DNA of 64,000 nucleotides, taken from assembly GCA_905182405.1 (NCBI GenBank), contig CAJJBQ010000001.1, positions 1,550,001 to 1,614,000 on the forward strand, in the 5' to 3' direction. This DNA comes from Akkermansiaceae bacterium. GTDB lineage: Bacteria; Verrucomicrobiota; Verrucomicrobiia; Verrucomicrobiales; Akkermansiaceae. Made by a program: the position numbers and the translations under genes. Numbering within the stretch: the first letter of the stretch is position 1; each line of letters starts with the position of its first letter. Below the pieces are notes generated by a model. The model was not told the origin of the DNA. It ran no database searches and saw only the letters and a list, made by a program, of their open reading frames with translations. Shown piece by piece: positions 8,120 to 16,937 of this stretch.

Positions 8120-9405
8120 AAATTCTGAGCTACGACGACTCCGGCTACGCCCGCTTTGTCAAGAGACTCAAACGTCGTGCTATTCCCACCGATGATGTGC
8201 GAGAGTCGGTGACTACGATTATTTCCGAGGTCGCGAAACGAGGTGATGCCGCTCTGGTTGACTTCGCAAAGAAATTCGACGGGGCGACCCTCAAGAAATC
8301 CCAGCTCCGGGTCAGTGATAAGGAGCTTGCGGCGGCGCTGTTACAGGTGAGTAAAGAGACAAAAGCAGCAGTGGCAGCCTCTCGCAAAAACATTCACGCC
8401 TTTGCCAAGCGCTCGATGCGCAAAGACTGGTCCTACAGAAATGCTGAAGGTGCCGAGGTGGGGGAGCGATTTGTTCCTTTTGACCGGGTGGGCATTTACG
8501 TTCCGGGAGGAAAAGCGCCCCTCGTTTCTACCGCACTCATGACGGGTGCTTTTGCGCATGCTGCAGGCGTGCCTGAAATTATTGCGGCAACACCTCCGGG
8601 AGCTGATGGCTCGGTAAATCCTGATCTCCTTTACGCGCTCTCCGAAGCGGGGGCGACCGAGATTTATAAGATGGGGGGAGCGCATGGAATTGCGGCTTTG
8701 TCTTTGGGTACGAAGTCTATTGCTCCAGTCGATAAGGTGTTTGGCCCTGGAAATAAATTTGTCGTTGAGGCCAAGCGGCAAATGGTCGGAGCAGTCTCCA
8801 TCGATCTTTTACCCGGACCTTCGGAAGTTCTCATCGCTGCCGATGCTTCCGGGAATCCTCGTTTCCTCGCTGCTGATCTCTTGGCGCAGGCCGAACATGG
8901 ACCCGATAGTGTGGTGGGCTTTGTTACGACTTCCAAGAAGCTCCTCGTGGATGTGCAAGCCGAGGTCAAAAAACAACTTGCTGACCTGCCGAGGAAAGAA
9001 ATCGCCAAACAAGCCTTGAAGAAGGCGGGCTTCATGCTGCTCGTGAAGTCGATGAAGGAGGCAATTTCTATCGTGAACGACTGGGCTCCTGAGCACCTTG
9101 TTTTAGTTTCGAAGGGGGAGGATAAATGGCTCGATCAAGTCCGAACTGCTGGTGCCATTTATGTCGGAAACTACTCCGCGGTCGCAGTGGGGGATTTCCT
9201 CGCGGGGCCGAGTCACACTCTTCCCACCGAAGGAAGCGGTCGTAGTTTTTCCGGTCTTCGGGCCGACCAATTTCAACGTCGGGCTAGCGTGGTGCGCATG
9301 GATCAAAAGGCGCTGAGGAAATCACAGAAGCACGTGGAGCACTTTGCAAAGATGGAAGGGCTTTTCGGGCATGGGAATTCGGTGACCCTTCGGGCAGAGG
9401 ACTAA
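8116..9405 (+). CDS. hisD: Histidinol dehydrogenase
   Basis: Oxidises L-histidinol to L-histidine in two NAD-dependent steps, the last reactions of histidine synthesis. Family blocks are clear: FVPFDRVGIYVPGGKAPL, GPGNKFVVEAKRQM, LLPGPSEVLI, DLLAQAEHGPDS and GPSHTLPTEGSGRSFSGL. The zinc ligands of the family fall in the last two. At 429 residues it has the full length. Its start overlaps the DUF420 stop as ATGA, so it is co-translated with an oxidase-assembly operon and no other his gene precedes it. The gene hisJ converges on it with a 4-base overlap of the stops. Confidence 0.96.
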   Translation: MKILSYDDSGYARFVKRLKRRAIPTDDVRESVTTIISEVAKRGDAALVDFAKKFDGATLKKSQLRVSDKELAAALLQVSKETKAAVAASRKNIHAFAKRSMRKDWSYRNAEGAEVGERFVPFDRVGIYVPGGKAPLVSTALMTGAFAHAAGVPEIIAATPPGADGSVNPDLLYALSEAGATEIYKMGGAHGIAALSLGTKSIAPVDKVFGPGNKFVVEAKRQMVGAVSIDLLPGPSEVLIAADASGNPRFLAADLLAQAEHGPDSVVGFVTTSKKLLVDVQAEVKKQLADLPRKEIAKQALKKAGFMLLVKSMKEAISIVNDWAPEHLVLVSKGEDKWLDQVRTAGAIYVGNYSAVAVGDFLAGPSHTLPTEGSGRSFSGLRADQFQRRASVVRMDQKALRKSQKHVEHFAKMEGLFGHGNSVTLRAED

Positions 9406-10196
9406 AGATCTTCCTGCTTTCGGATCCGCTTTTCAAAAAGGCAGGTACTCTTGAAGCCCGCGTCTTTTAGGAGCGAGATCCCTTTCTTGAAGTCTCGGGC
9501 TACTTCGGAGGGTGCGTGGGCGTCGGAGGAAAGGGTGATGGGGATATTTGCGGACGCTGCGAGTTCCAGGAATTCAAACGAGGGATACTGTTCGGCGCAG
9601 GGTTTATGGAATCCGGCGGTGTTGAGTTCGATGGCGGAATCGGCATCGAGCATGGCTTGCACTACTGGCTCGTAGAACCTTTTGAGATCGCCTTTGGGGC
9701 GATAGGAGAATTTTTTGATGAGATCCGGGTGGCCGAGAAAATCGAAGAGGCCACTTCGAGCCATTTCGGCATATTCCTTCCAGTAGGTTCCCCAGGCCTC
9801 GTCGACATCGGTTTCCGCCCAGCGCCCGAGCCATGCGGGATTGTCGAAATCCCAGCCATCGAGGTAGTGGATTGAGCCAATGAGGTAATCCCAGTCGTAG
9901 GCGCGGTGGAGATTGACGATCCACTCGTGGCAATCGGGGAGCCAATCGCATTCCAGCCCAGCTCTCACCGGGATGCGGCTGTCGACATGCTTTCGAGCCC
10001 GCTCGATCCACTCGAAATACTCGGGCAAGTCGCTCGTGAGCATGCGCCAGTCATCAAAGGGTTCGGGGGTTTGAGGGGCATGGTCTGAAACACCATACTC
10101 ACTAAGGCCTGCGGCGAGGGCGGCATCGAGATATTGTCCGGGCTCTCCCTCGGCGTGTTGGCAAAGAGGGGTGTGGGTGTGATAATCTGCGGGCAT
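9402..10196 (-). CDS. hisJ: Histidinol-phosphatase, PHP family
   Basis: Removes phosphate from L-histidinol phosphate, supplying the substrate of HisD next door. The PHP metal-binding motifs are in order: DYHTHTPLCQHA at residues 4-15, SDHAP near 37, GLECDW near 79, GSIHYLDGWDFD near 107, GHPDLIKKF near 155 and SSDAHAP near 225. Length (264) is typical of HisJ/HisK. The gene faces hisD tail to tail, so the last two enzymes of the pathway are paired but on separate transcripts. Confidence 0.9.
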   Translation of the reverse strand: MPADYHTHTPLCQHAEGEPGQYLDAALAAGLSEYGVSDHAPQTPEPFDDWRMLTSDLPEYFEWIERARKHVDSRIPVRAGLECDWLPDCHEWIVNLHRAYDWDYLIGSIHYLDGWDFDNPAWLGRWAETDVDEAWGTYWKEYAEMARSGLFDFLGHPDLIKKFSYRPKGDLKRFYEPVVQAMLDADSAIELNTAGFHKPCAEQYPSFEFLELAASANIPITLSSDAHAPSEVARDFKKGISLLKDAGFKSTCLFEKRIRKQEDL

Positions 10197-10267
10197 AAGT
10201 GCTTTGACGTTGTCGCCGGACGCTTCCTTATACTAAGTTCCTCCCAAGGCGCAAAGCCCTACCTCTC

Positions 10268-11329
10268 ATGTCCGATTCAGCCCGTTTCTTTTCTGCTCCG
10301 AACGCCTTCACCAAACCATTGTTTGATCAACTGAAACGGCATCCCAAGCGGATTGTTTTTTCCAATGGTGAAGATCCCAGAATCCTTCATGTGGCTGAAA
10401 GAATGGTGGAGCTGGGAATCGGTGTTCCGATTATTCTTGGGAATCGTGGTCGGATCCGGGCAATGGCGGCAGATCTCGGTGTTAAAATGGACTTGGTAAA
10501 CGTCATTCAACCTGATCTCGCTTCTGATTTTAAGCTCTTCTGCGACCGCTTGGAGCGTATTGAGCGTTATCGTGGCATTACCGGAATTAATGCTGCTGAA
10601 ATTATTTCCCAGCCGGATTATTTTGCGGCCATGATGGTACAGTATGGTCAGGCGGATGCCTGCCTGAGCGGAAACATCTCGACTCCGGCTGGTGTTTTCC
10701 GTCCCATACTTCATCTCATCGCTCCTGATCCGAAAGTGGAGTGCGTCTTTGCAGTCTCGATTCTCGTTTCCGAAACTCTTCCGAATTTTGGCAAAGACGG
10801 AATCCTTTTCCTTTCTGACTGCGGTCTCGTTCCTGAGCCGAACGTGGAGGAACTGGCTTCTATTGCCATCGAAACCGGCAAATTGGCAAAGCACTACATG
10901 TGTCGCCGAGTGCATGTCGCTCTCTTGAGTCATTCGACGAAAGGAACTTCTACAACGGCTCCCGCGCTTAAAGTGCAGGCAGCGACGGCGCTGGCGCGTC
11001 AGAAGGTGTCTGCACTGGACTTTGATATCGATGGCGAACTTCAGGCTGATGTGGCCCTGGATCCCTCGGCTGCCGAAATTAAGCTCCCTGAGCAAGAGCG
11101 GAAGGATCCTGCGGATGTTCTTATCTTTCCTTCGTTGGATGCGGCTCATATATCGCTGAAGCTTCTTCAGCATCTGGGCGGGGCGCAAAATTACGGGCAA
11201 TTGATTTGCGGACTCAAGCGTCCGGCGGGCCAGGTTCCACGGACCGCGAGCGAGGAAACGATTCTCGGAACAGCCGCGGCACTGGGAGTGGAAGCGATCA
11301 AGTTTCACGAGCTTTATCCGAGAGGCTAG
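10268..11329 (+). CDS. pta: Phosphate acetyltransferase
   Basis: Interconverts acetyl-CoA and acetyl phosphate in the cytoplasm. The 353-residue protein is the short form, catalytic domain only. Recognisable blocks include RIVFSNGEDPRILHVAERM at the N-terminus, GNISTPAGVFRP in the middle, LLSHSTKGTS, and the C-terminal KRPAGQVPRTASEETI region that contains the conserved Arg of the active site. No acetate kinase gene is adjacent. A strong hairpin follows 16 bases after the stop. Confidence 0.88.
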   Translation: MSDSARFFSAPNAFTKPLFDQLKRHPKRIVFSNGEDPRILHVAERMVELGIGVPIILGNRGRIRAMAADLGVKMDLVNVIQPDLASDFKLFCDRLERIERYRGITGINAAEIISQPDYFAAMMVQYGQADACLSGNISTPAGVFRPILHLIAPDPKVECVFAVSILVSETLPNFGKDGILFLSDCGLVPEPNVEELASIAIETGKLAKHYMCRRVHVALLSHSTKGTSTTAPALKVQAATALARQKVSALDFDIDGELQADVALDPSAAEIKLPEQERKDPADVLIFPSLDAAHISLKLLQHLGGAQNYGQLICGLKRPAGQVPRTASEETILGTAAALGVEAIKFHELYPRG

Positions 11330-11345
11330 TGCCCCAAATAAGAAA

Positions 11346-11369
11346 CCCCCGAGTGCGAACACTCGGGGG
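11346..11369 (+). terminator. Hairpin terminator after pta
   Basis: A perfect 10-bp GC-rich stem (CCCCCGAGTG / CACTCGGGGG) with a CGAA tetraloop. No T-run follows, so termination may be Rho-assisted or factor-independent at a strong stem. It also separates pta from the convergent minus-strand operon. Confidence 0.65.
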
Positions 11370-11406
11370 GGCTGAATTCAGGGGGTGGAGCTAAAAATTT
11401 AGTTAT

Positions 11407-11643
11407 TTAGAGTTTCTTTCGAAGAGCGTCATACTCCTTGCGGAGCTTATTAAGTTCAGATTCACGCTCGGAAATCTGATCAAGAAGATCAGCGAGTTGA
11501 CGAAGGACTCCGGAGTGATTGGGCGCGATCCGAATTCCAGAGCCTGAGCTCATTGCGGCTCCACCCTGGCGGACCCAGTTAAGAACCTCTACTTTCTCTG
11601 CAGCGGTATATCGTTTACCCTTCTTACTAGCCCTATTTTGAAG
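11407..11643 (-). pseudogene. Truncated small HTH-type protein with no start codon
   Basis: The minus strand encodes about 78 residues beginning NRASKKGKRYTAAEKVEVL and ending with a charged helix ERESELNKLRKEYDALRKKL. The first half resembles the N-terminus of transposase-like/HTH proteins (KGKRYTxxEKxEVL). The expected central helix-turn-helix segment seems missing, as the sequence jumps to NWVRQGGAAMSSGSG. An in-frame TAA lies immediately upstream, and no ATG, GTG or TTG occurs before the conserved motif. I read it as a 5'-damaged gene with an internal deletion; the C-terminal coiled coil is intact. Confidence 0.45.
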
Positions 11644-11701
11644 TTATTTATTTCACGGGGTCGCGCAATGGGAAATAGTAACTTTTACAGAAGGTTAATA
11701 C

Positions 11702-12340
11702 CTATATTAGTATATCTAGTATTTCCGAAAGGATATATGTAGTATTCTTGGCTTCCTCTTGGACTTTTTCTCTAGCAGCGTAACCAAGGTATCCAATGAA
11801 CGTATCTACAACCGATTGGGTCTCTAAATCGCTCACGCCATCTCCAATCATTGCAATTGTATCAGGGTTCTGTTCTCCTTTAATTTGAAAAATGATTTCC
11901 GGCTTCCCTCCATTTCTAGTAGTTGGATAATCTGAATCAAAGCCCAAGTAGCTGCCATTTTTTGTAAAATAGAGTGGGACTGCCTCGATTCGGTTAATTC
12001 CAAGCTCTTTGGCAAGGGGCTCGATGCAGGCTGCAAATCCTCCTGAGATGATAATGCACTCCCAGCCATTTTGCTGAAGCGTGGCGATGGTAGCTTTGGC
12101 AGTGGGCTCGATGTGATCGATATACATTTGCCCGACCTGTTCACACTGTTGTTGAGTGGGTTGAATGAGTTCCAATCTCTTGCCAAACACCGTTTCGACG
12201 GCGATTTTACCATTCATTGCTTGATTGGTGAGGTCTTCAACCTGCTTAAAGACATCGTCTCCGGCAAAGCGTGCGAGCTCGTCGACGCCTTCGATGGCAG
12301 ATAGGGTAGAGTCGCAATCGAAGGCGATTATTTTCTTCAT
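11702..12340 (-). CDS. serB: Phosphoserine phosphatase-like HAD hydrolase
   Basis: Likely dephosphorylates L-3-phosphoserine, the final step of serine synthesis. The HAD motifs are present: FDCDSTLS at residues 7-14 (motif I, the nucleophile being the first Asp), IISGGF near 96 (motif II), and IGDGVSDLET near 168 (motif IV). The cap segment contains the VDELARFAG and MNGKI elements typical of SerB. The 212 residues lack the ACT domain of longer forms. The start overlaps the L,D-transpeptidase stop by ATGA, placing it last in the operon. Confidence 0.85.
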   Translation of the reverse strand: MKKIIAFDCDSTLSAIEGVDELARFAGDDVFKQVEDLTNQAMNGKIAVETVFGKRLELIQPTQQQCEQVGQMYIDHIEPTAKATIATLQQNGWECIIISGGFAACIEPLAKELGINRIEAVPLYFTKNGSYLGFDSDYPTTRNGGKPEIIFQIKGEQNPDTIAMIGDGVSDLETQSVVDTFIGYLGYAAREKVQEEAKNTTYILSEILDILI

Positions 12341-12822
12341 AGGGAAATGGTGACAGGGGTGAAAATCGGAGTGATGTCGAAAAGAGTCAGTATATCATTG
12401 TTTCGCAAGCGAATACAGCCACAGGAAGCCGGTTGCCCGATCAAGTTTTCGGCATGGGTCCCATGGAAGTAGATGTAGCGCAGGTAGGTATTCTTATTCT
12501 CTTCTGCAAGCCCAGCGAGCCAGAGAATTCGAGTGAGAATGGCGTCATCGCGTGACTCGCCTTGCCAAACCTGGCGGGGGAGGCGGCCTTTGAAGCTGGT
12601 AAAGAGAGGAGCGCCCTCTCCAATTTTCTCGCGGACGATGAATTGTCCGGTGGGTGTTTTGTTCGACCCTTCTTCAAAGCCGATGCCGTTGGCTGCGGTG
12701 GATACTGGAGCTTTGAAAATGACAGAGCCTTCTTTGGATAGCTTTACTGTCTGTTCGGATATTGAGACCTCGATACGCAGATCAATTTCAGGCCGTTTGT
12801 GGCTCTCTGGGTCGGGTATCAT
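12337..12822 (-). CDS. YkuD-type L,D-transpeptidase, no signal peptide
   Basis: Enzymes of this family make 3-3 peptidoglycan cross-links or attach proteins to the wall. The active-site region reads YFHGTH, then ASCGCIRLRNNDILTLF. The second Cys of SCGCIRL is the nucleophile. The residue before GC, usually His, is Cys here. A GSNKTPTGQFIV block precedes it, as in the family. At 161 residues it is only the catalytic domain and no export signal is visible, which is odd for a wall enzyme. Its 5' end overlaps bioB by 35 bases and its 3' end overlaps serB by 4. Confidence 0.82.
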   Translation of the reverse strand: MIPDPESHKRPEIDLRIEVSISEQTVKLSKEGSVIFKAPVSTAANGIGFEEGSNKTPTGQFIVREKIGEGAPLFTSFKGRLPRQVWQGESRDDAILTRILWLAGLAEENKNTYLRYIYFHGTHAENLIGQPASCGCIRLRNNDILTLFDITPIFTPVTISL

Positions 12823-13783
12823 CGGAGTTTGGTGGAGTCTGCTTGCGGTTGGGTTGCTGGGGGGTCATCCCGAGCTTGTCGATGAGAGCGAGATCTTTTT
12901 CCACCGCTGGATTTTTGGCGGTGAGAAGCTTGTCTCCGTAGAAGATAGAATTGGCGCCAGCGAAGAAACAGAGCGTCTGACCTTCTTCGCTGAGGTTGGT
13001 GCGTCCGGCCGAAAGACGCACCTTGGCTTTGGGCATGGATATCCGTGCGATTGCGATGATCCGAACGAGTTCAAAAACATCGACCCCTTTATTTTCGGCC
13101 ATTGGCGTGCCGGGCATCGGCATGAGCGAATTGATGGGGACGGATTCGGGTTGCGGGTTAAACTCAGAGACGACTTCGAGCATGCGGAGCCGATCCGAAG
13201 TGTCTTCGCCGAGTCCGAGAATGCCGCCACAGCATACAGCCATTCCGGCGTCCTGGACGTTGCGGATGGTGTTGAGGCGATCTTGAAAAGTGTGAGTGGT
13301 GACGACGTTCGGATAGTATTCTGGCGAGGTGTCGATATTGTGATTGTAGGCTGTGACGCCGGCTTCTTTGAGGGCGACAGCTTCTTCCGGGCCGACTTCA
13401 CCGAGAGTGACGCAGACTTCCATCCCGAGTTCTGAAACGTCGTTGATGATATCGAGAACTTGGTCGAAACGTTTGGTCCCTGAGCGGACTCCGCGCCAGG
13501 CTGCTCCCATGCAGAAACGAGTTGAGCCGCTATCGCGTGCCGCTTCGGCGCGCTTCATGATATCGCATTTCTCCATCAAGCGCTCGGCATCCACACCGCT
13601 TTTATAGCGGGCCGACTGGGCACAGTAGGAGCAGTCTTCCGAGCAGCCACCGGTTTTAATGGAGAGGAGGGTGCAAAGCTGCACTTCGGCGGCGGGCCAA
13701 TTCTCTTCGTGAACGGAGCGCGCGCGCTGGATGAGTTCGAAAAGGGGGAGCTGATGGAGGGCTTTTAGGTCTGAGTAGATCAT
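12788..13783 (-). CDS. bioB: Biotin synthase
   Basis: A radical-SAM enzyme that inserts sulfur into dethiobiotin. The 4Fe-4S ligands form CSEDCSYC at residues 47-54. Further family blocks are GAAWRG, VCVTLGEV, YNHNIDTSPEYY, CCGGILGLGED, INSLMPMPGTP and the Arg of the LSAGR motif near the end, a ligand of the 2Fe-2S cluster. Length 331 is standard, with a Pro/Gln/Thr-rich tail. No other bio gene is adjacent. Confidence 0.96.
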   Translation of the reverse strand: MIYSDLKALHQLPLFELIQRARSVHEENWPAAEVQLCTLLSIKTGGCSEDCSYCAQSARYKSGVDAERLMEKCDIMKRAEAARDSGSTRFCMGAAWRGVRSGTKRFDQVLDIINDVSELGMEVCVTLGEVGPEEAVALKEAGVTAYNHNIDTSPEYYPNVVTTHTFQDRLNTIRNVQDAGMAVCCGGILGLGEDTSDRLRMLEVVSEFNPQPESVPINSLMPMPGTPMAENKGVDVFELVRIIAIARISMPKAKVRLSAGRTNLSEEGQTLCFFAGANSIFYGDKLLTAKNPAVEKDLALIDKLGMTPQQPNRKQTPPNSDDTRPREPQTA

Positions 13784-13804
13784 CGGTGAAGGAGAGAAAG
13801 TTAT

Positions 13805-14512
13805 TTAGCGGATCCAGATGCCGGATACGGTGGGGAGTTTACCAAAGGTGAGAGCGGCGTAGTCTGTTTTTCCACGGGCACCGATGAGCTTGATGCCCAG
13901 CTGGGATTTCCAGACCTGGCTCATGCTTTCGCCAGTGTGACAGCCATAGCTCTGGCAGGTAGCAAATTTATTGAAGGCACCCCGGCGCACTTTGCGGAGA
14001 TCGCGTTCATGAAGCCATGCTTGGCTGACAGCCATGACGGCACTTCCGTAATCGAGAAGGAAGCAGTGCTTGTTTGAGTGGCCGAAGAAATCAAAATTGA
14101 TGATGTCGCGCTGTCGGTTGATCGTGGCGATGGCCTGGTCTCCCGTGTTAATCCAGATAAGCTTTGCTTTGCGCTTTGTGGCCTGTTTCTCGATCCAGGT
14201 GGTGTAAGGCTTGCTATCTTCCTGACCACGGAGAACGTATCCCGGGCGATAAACGATCCAGGTGATGGAGGCATCTTTTCCGTATGCACGGCGGAGTTCG
14301 TCCATGCGCATGGTGGAAGCGCGGATAAAGTTGGCCCACCAACGATCATGGCGATCACTCTCGACGCGAAGATTCTCCCATTTGCGGAGCGCCGGGCCGC
14401 CGCACAGGATGACGTGTTCCTTTGCTGAGGCAGGAAGACCAAAGGCGAAGAGTAAGAGGAAAGCCCAAAGCTTCATCGGAGACAGGATGGCGCGAAGAGA
14501 GGATTCGATCAA
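13805..14512 (-). CDS. Secreted protein of unknown function
   Basis: No family recognised. A signal peptide is clear: MKLWAFLLLFAFG with an AxA cleavage site (PASA) followed by KEHVILCGGPALRKWENL. The ATG at 14476 starts this peptide directly. A start at 14512 would overlap the upstream stop as ATGA and add 12 residues. The mature part of about 200 residues has a repeated aromatic/basic character (DRWWANF, WIVYRPGYVLRG, FDFFGHSNKHCFLLDYGS, FATCQSYGCHTGE). The conserved-looking FGHSNK and Cys/His residues suggest an enzymatic or metal site, perhaps a peptidase-like domain, but this is a guess. Confidence 0.6.
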   Translation of the reverse strand: MIESSLRAILSPMKLWAFLLLFAFGLPASAKEHVILCGGPALRKWENLRVESDRHDRWWANFIRASTMRMDELRRAYGKDASITWIVYRPGYVLRGQEDSKPYTTWIEKQATKRKAKLIWINTGDQAIATINRQRDIINFDFFGHSNKHCFLLDYGSAVMAVSQAWLHERDLRKVRRGAFNKFATCQSYGCHTGESMSQVWKSQLGIKLIGARGKTDYAALTFGKLPTVSGIWIR

Positions 14513-15645
14513 GAACGGACCGCCGCGATCAAGGTCTCAAGGGCACTCTCGAGTCGATCAGTTTGAGTGCCGAAGTTGATGCGGAGGCAGTTTCGATGAC
14601 CAAAAAATGCTCCGTCGGAGAGATAGAGTCCAGCGTCTTCCGCCTTTTTGGTCGGGTTTTCTATTTCCAAGGGACGACAGTCGATCCATGCCAAGTATGT
14701 GGCTTCGATTTCCGGGATGGCGATTCCGGGAAGAGCATTCCGGAGTGTTGTAGTGAGTAGATCACGATTTTTGCGGAGGTAAGCGAGGAGCTCTTGCCTC
14801 CATGGTTCGCCGTCTTTGTAAGCAGCTTCGGCCGCATAGTAGGCGAGGCAATTGATTTCGGCGAGGGTGTGACCCTTGACCGCATTGAAGCGCTTGCGCA
14901 CTTTTTCATCGGGGATCACTGCGAAGGCGTAACCTAGTCCGGCAATGTTGTAAGTTTTGCTGGGAGCGAGAAGGGTGATAGTGCGCTTGCGGAGTTCGTC
15001 GGGGAGATTGAGGGCCGAAAAATGAGGCGTCTTTTCTTCATCGAAAATGAGATCGCAGTGGATTTCATCGGAGAGGAGAATGAGGTCATGACGCTCACAG
15101 AATTCTGCAAGCTGGGTGATCTCCGCGGATGAAAAGGCACGGCCTAGTGGATTCGCGGGATTACTCAGGATGAAGATTTTTGTCTTTGGAGTCACCATTT
15201 TTTCCATGGCGTCCCAGTCGAAGGACCAGGAGCCGTTGATGAGGCAATGGTCGACTGTTTGAAGTTCCATTGATGCGTCACGATGAATTCCAAGGAAGGG
15301 TGGATAGACCGGGGTGCAGGTCATGGCTGCGTCTCCTGCGCTACCGAAGGCGCGTGCGCCCAACGAGAGGGCAGGGACCAGTCCGCCGAGGTGGACGATT
15401 GCCTCCTCTGAAACTTGTATACCGATACGACGTTGCAAGTAGTCCAGGAGAGTCTCGATCAGTGAAGCGTGTGGAACACCGTAGCCAAAGACGCCATGGT
15501 CGACTCTTTTGCGAAGGGCTTCGATCACTGCAGGGGGAGAGGTGAAATCCATATCAGCGACCCACAAAGGATCGAGATCGGGACGGCGGTCCCATTTCAA
15601 AGACCCTGTTTCACGCCGGGTAATTGCCTCATCAAAATTGGCCAT
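14509..15645 (-). CDS. MalY/PatB-type pyridoxal-phosphate lyase/aminotransferase
   Basis: Members cleave cystathionine or cysteine C-S bonds, or act as aminotransferases. Signature blocks: LWVADMDFTSPPAV at about residues 24-37, HGVFGYG, a PVYPPF turn, LSNPANPLGRAFS, LLSDEIHCDLIF, and the PLP-lysine loop APSKTYNIAGLG near 233. The C-terminal LRINFGTQ supplies the carboxylate-binding Arg. The frame extends 6 codons upstream; MANFDEAITRR at 15645 is the likely start. First gene of a minus-strand operon leading to bioB and serB. Exact reaction not resolved. Confidence 0.85.
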   Translation of the reverse strand: MANFDEAITRRETGSLKWDRRPDLDPLWVADMDFTSPPAVIEALRKRVDHGVFGYGVPHASLIETLLDYLQRRIGIQVSEEAIVHLGGLVPALSLGARAFGSAGDAAMTCTPVYPPFLGIHRDASMELQTVDHCLINGSWSFDWDAMEKMVTPKTKIFILSNPANPLGRAFSSAEITQLAEFCERHDLILLSDEIHCDLIFDEEKTPHFSALNLPDELRKRTITLLAPSKTYNIAGLGYAFAVIPDEKVRKRFNAVKGHTLAEINCLAYYAAEAAYKDGEPWRQELLAYLRKNRDLLTTTLRNALPGIAIPEIEATYLAWIDCRPLEIENPTKKAEDAGLYLSDGAFFGHRNCLRINFGTQTDRLESALETLIAAVRS

Positions 15646-15815
15646 GGGAGTGACTAAACACAATTGTTGGTGAATGCAATCGAGACAGTTCTGACAGGAT
15701 CATCTAACATCTTCTTCGTGATCACGAAAATTCCTAAAAATTCAAGGATGGAGATGTGAATAAATCGTAAGGTTAAGATCTTGAAATAGTAAAGTTTTCT
15801 GTAGTATACTCCGTT

Positions 15816-16433
15816 ATGCGCCCGGTGGCACGACAAATGGAATTTGGATTCCACCCAGTGGCTTCTGAGATTTTGGAGGTGAAATCTCAAGATGATGTGG
15901 GGATTGCCGAAGCTTGTTCACGCTTAATGGGGATCGATGATGAGCTGACTGCGATTTGCTCCCGGCTCTGTCTCATGCAGGACCTTCCGGATCTTGCCGC
16001 GCGTGTCGGAGTGGAATGGAACCCACGCATGAGATCGACAGCGGGAAGAGCCACCTGGCCTATGTGTCTGATCGAACTGAATACCCATCTTCCCAAAATT
16101 TCGCAAGAGGAGGTGCTCCGCACCTTGCTTCATGAGCTGGCTCACCTGGTTACTTATGAGCGTCTGGGTCATGGCAACTGCAGTCCGCATGGAGAACAGT
16201 GGCAGCAGGCATGCTCCGATCTCGGGATTCCGGGCGAGTCCGCCACGCATCGTCTGCCACTGCCCAGTCGGAAGGTGAAACGGCAATGGAAATACCTTTG
16301 TCCATCCTGTGGCTCTAAGATTGAGCGGGTCCGCCGCTTTAAAAGCCGGGTGGCCTGCTACCAGTGTTGCCAGGATTCGAAAGGCGGCTATTACAACGAA
16401 CGCTTCCGCTTGGTAGAGATCAGTCTTACTTGA
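15816..16433 (+). CDS. SprT-like zinc metallopeptidase
   Basis: The HELAH zinc motif lies near residue 108, preceded by EEVLRTLLHELAHLVTYE and followed by HGEQW, which supplies the third ligand. A C-terminal zinc ribbon has CPSCG and CYQCC Cys pairs about 20 residues apart. This is the domain order of SprT/Spartan-like proteases, which in eukaryotes act on DNA-protein crosslinks; the bacterial role is not well known. It is divergent from the PatB-type gene, with a 170-base AT-rich gap between them. Confidence 0.82.
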   Translation: MRPVARQMEFGFHPVASEILEVKSQDDVGIAEACSRLMGIDDELTAICSRLCLMQDLPDLAARVGVEWNPRMRSTAGRATWPMCLIELNTHLPKISQEEVLRTLLHELAHLVTYERLGHGNCSPHGEQWQQACSDLGIPGESATHRLPLPSRKVKRQWKYLCPSCGSKIERVRRFKSRVACYQCCQDSKGGYYNERFRLVEISLT

Positions 16434-16481
16434 ATTAGGGCAAGAGCCTGACTTTTCCTATAAGCATCTAAGAGCCCGTGA

Positions 16482-16871
16482 AGCGATTACACGGTAAGGG
16501 TTTTTACGCCTCGTTATGAGATTCCCATGGCCGGGCATCCTATCAAAGGGACCGCCTGTATTATTTTGAGCCAGAGTCTTTTGGCTCCGAAGAGCAGCGA
16601 GCGCCTTGTTTTCGATCTCGGAGTGGGGCCCATTATCGTGAAGTATGGCATCATCGAAGATCTCTAAACTGGTGTGGCGTGGAGCTCCTTGGCGAGTTGT
16701 CTGGTGCGCTACGGGCTTTCTGATGGAGGGGGAATTATCAATGAGCAGGGATTTGAGATGGGACGTCTTAGTTACATTTTTGCAGAGGTTGTTGCAGAAG
16801 ACGGTGAGGTTCCGGAAGCGCGCATTGGCGGAGTTTGTCGTAATTTGAGACGGCTGAGTTGGCCAAACTGA
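16482..16871 (+). pseudogene. PhzF-family isomerase pseudogene
   Basis: One frame carries two pieces of a PhzF (phenazine biosynthesis-like epimerase) protein. The first runs YTVRVFTPRYEIPMAGHPIKG, matching the RxFTPxxExPFAGHPTxGTA block. It continues to YGIIEDL and an in-frame TAA at 16665-16667. After the stop the frame resumes with the family's C-terminal region: ASCLVRYGLSD, INEQGFEMGR and ARIGGVCRNL. Intact PhzF proteins have about 290 residues; only about 125 codons remain. So the N-terminus and the central 130 or so residues are deleted and the fusion point holds a stop. Confidence 0.75.
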
Positions 16872-16937
16872 AGAGCGATGACACAATTGCGTGAATTTTC
16901 GAATGGAATAATTTGTTTGCGACGTAAGAGTCTTTCT

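Noticed and set aside
13784..13804. A riboswitch or biotin operator upstream of bioB
   Set aside because: Only 21 bases separate bioB from the preceding gene, and the region shows no conserved structure or BirA-like palindrome.
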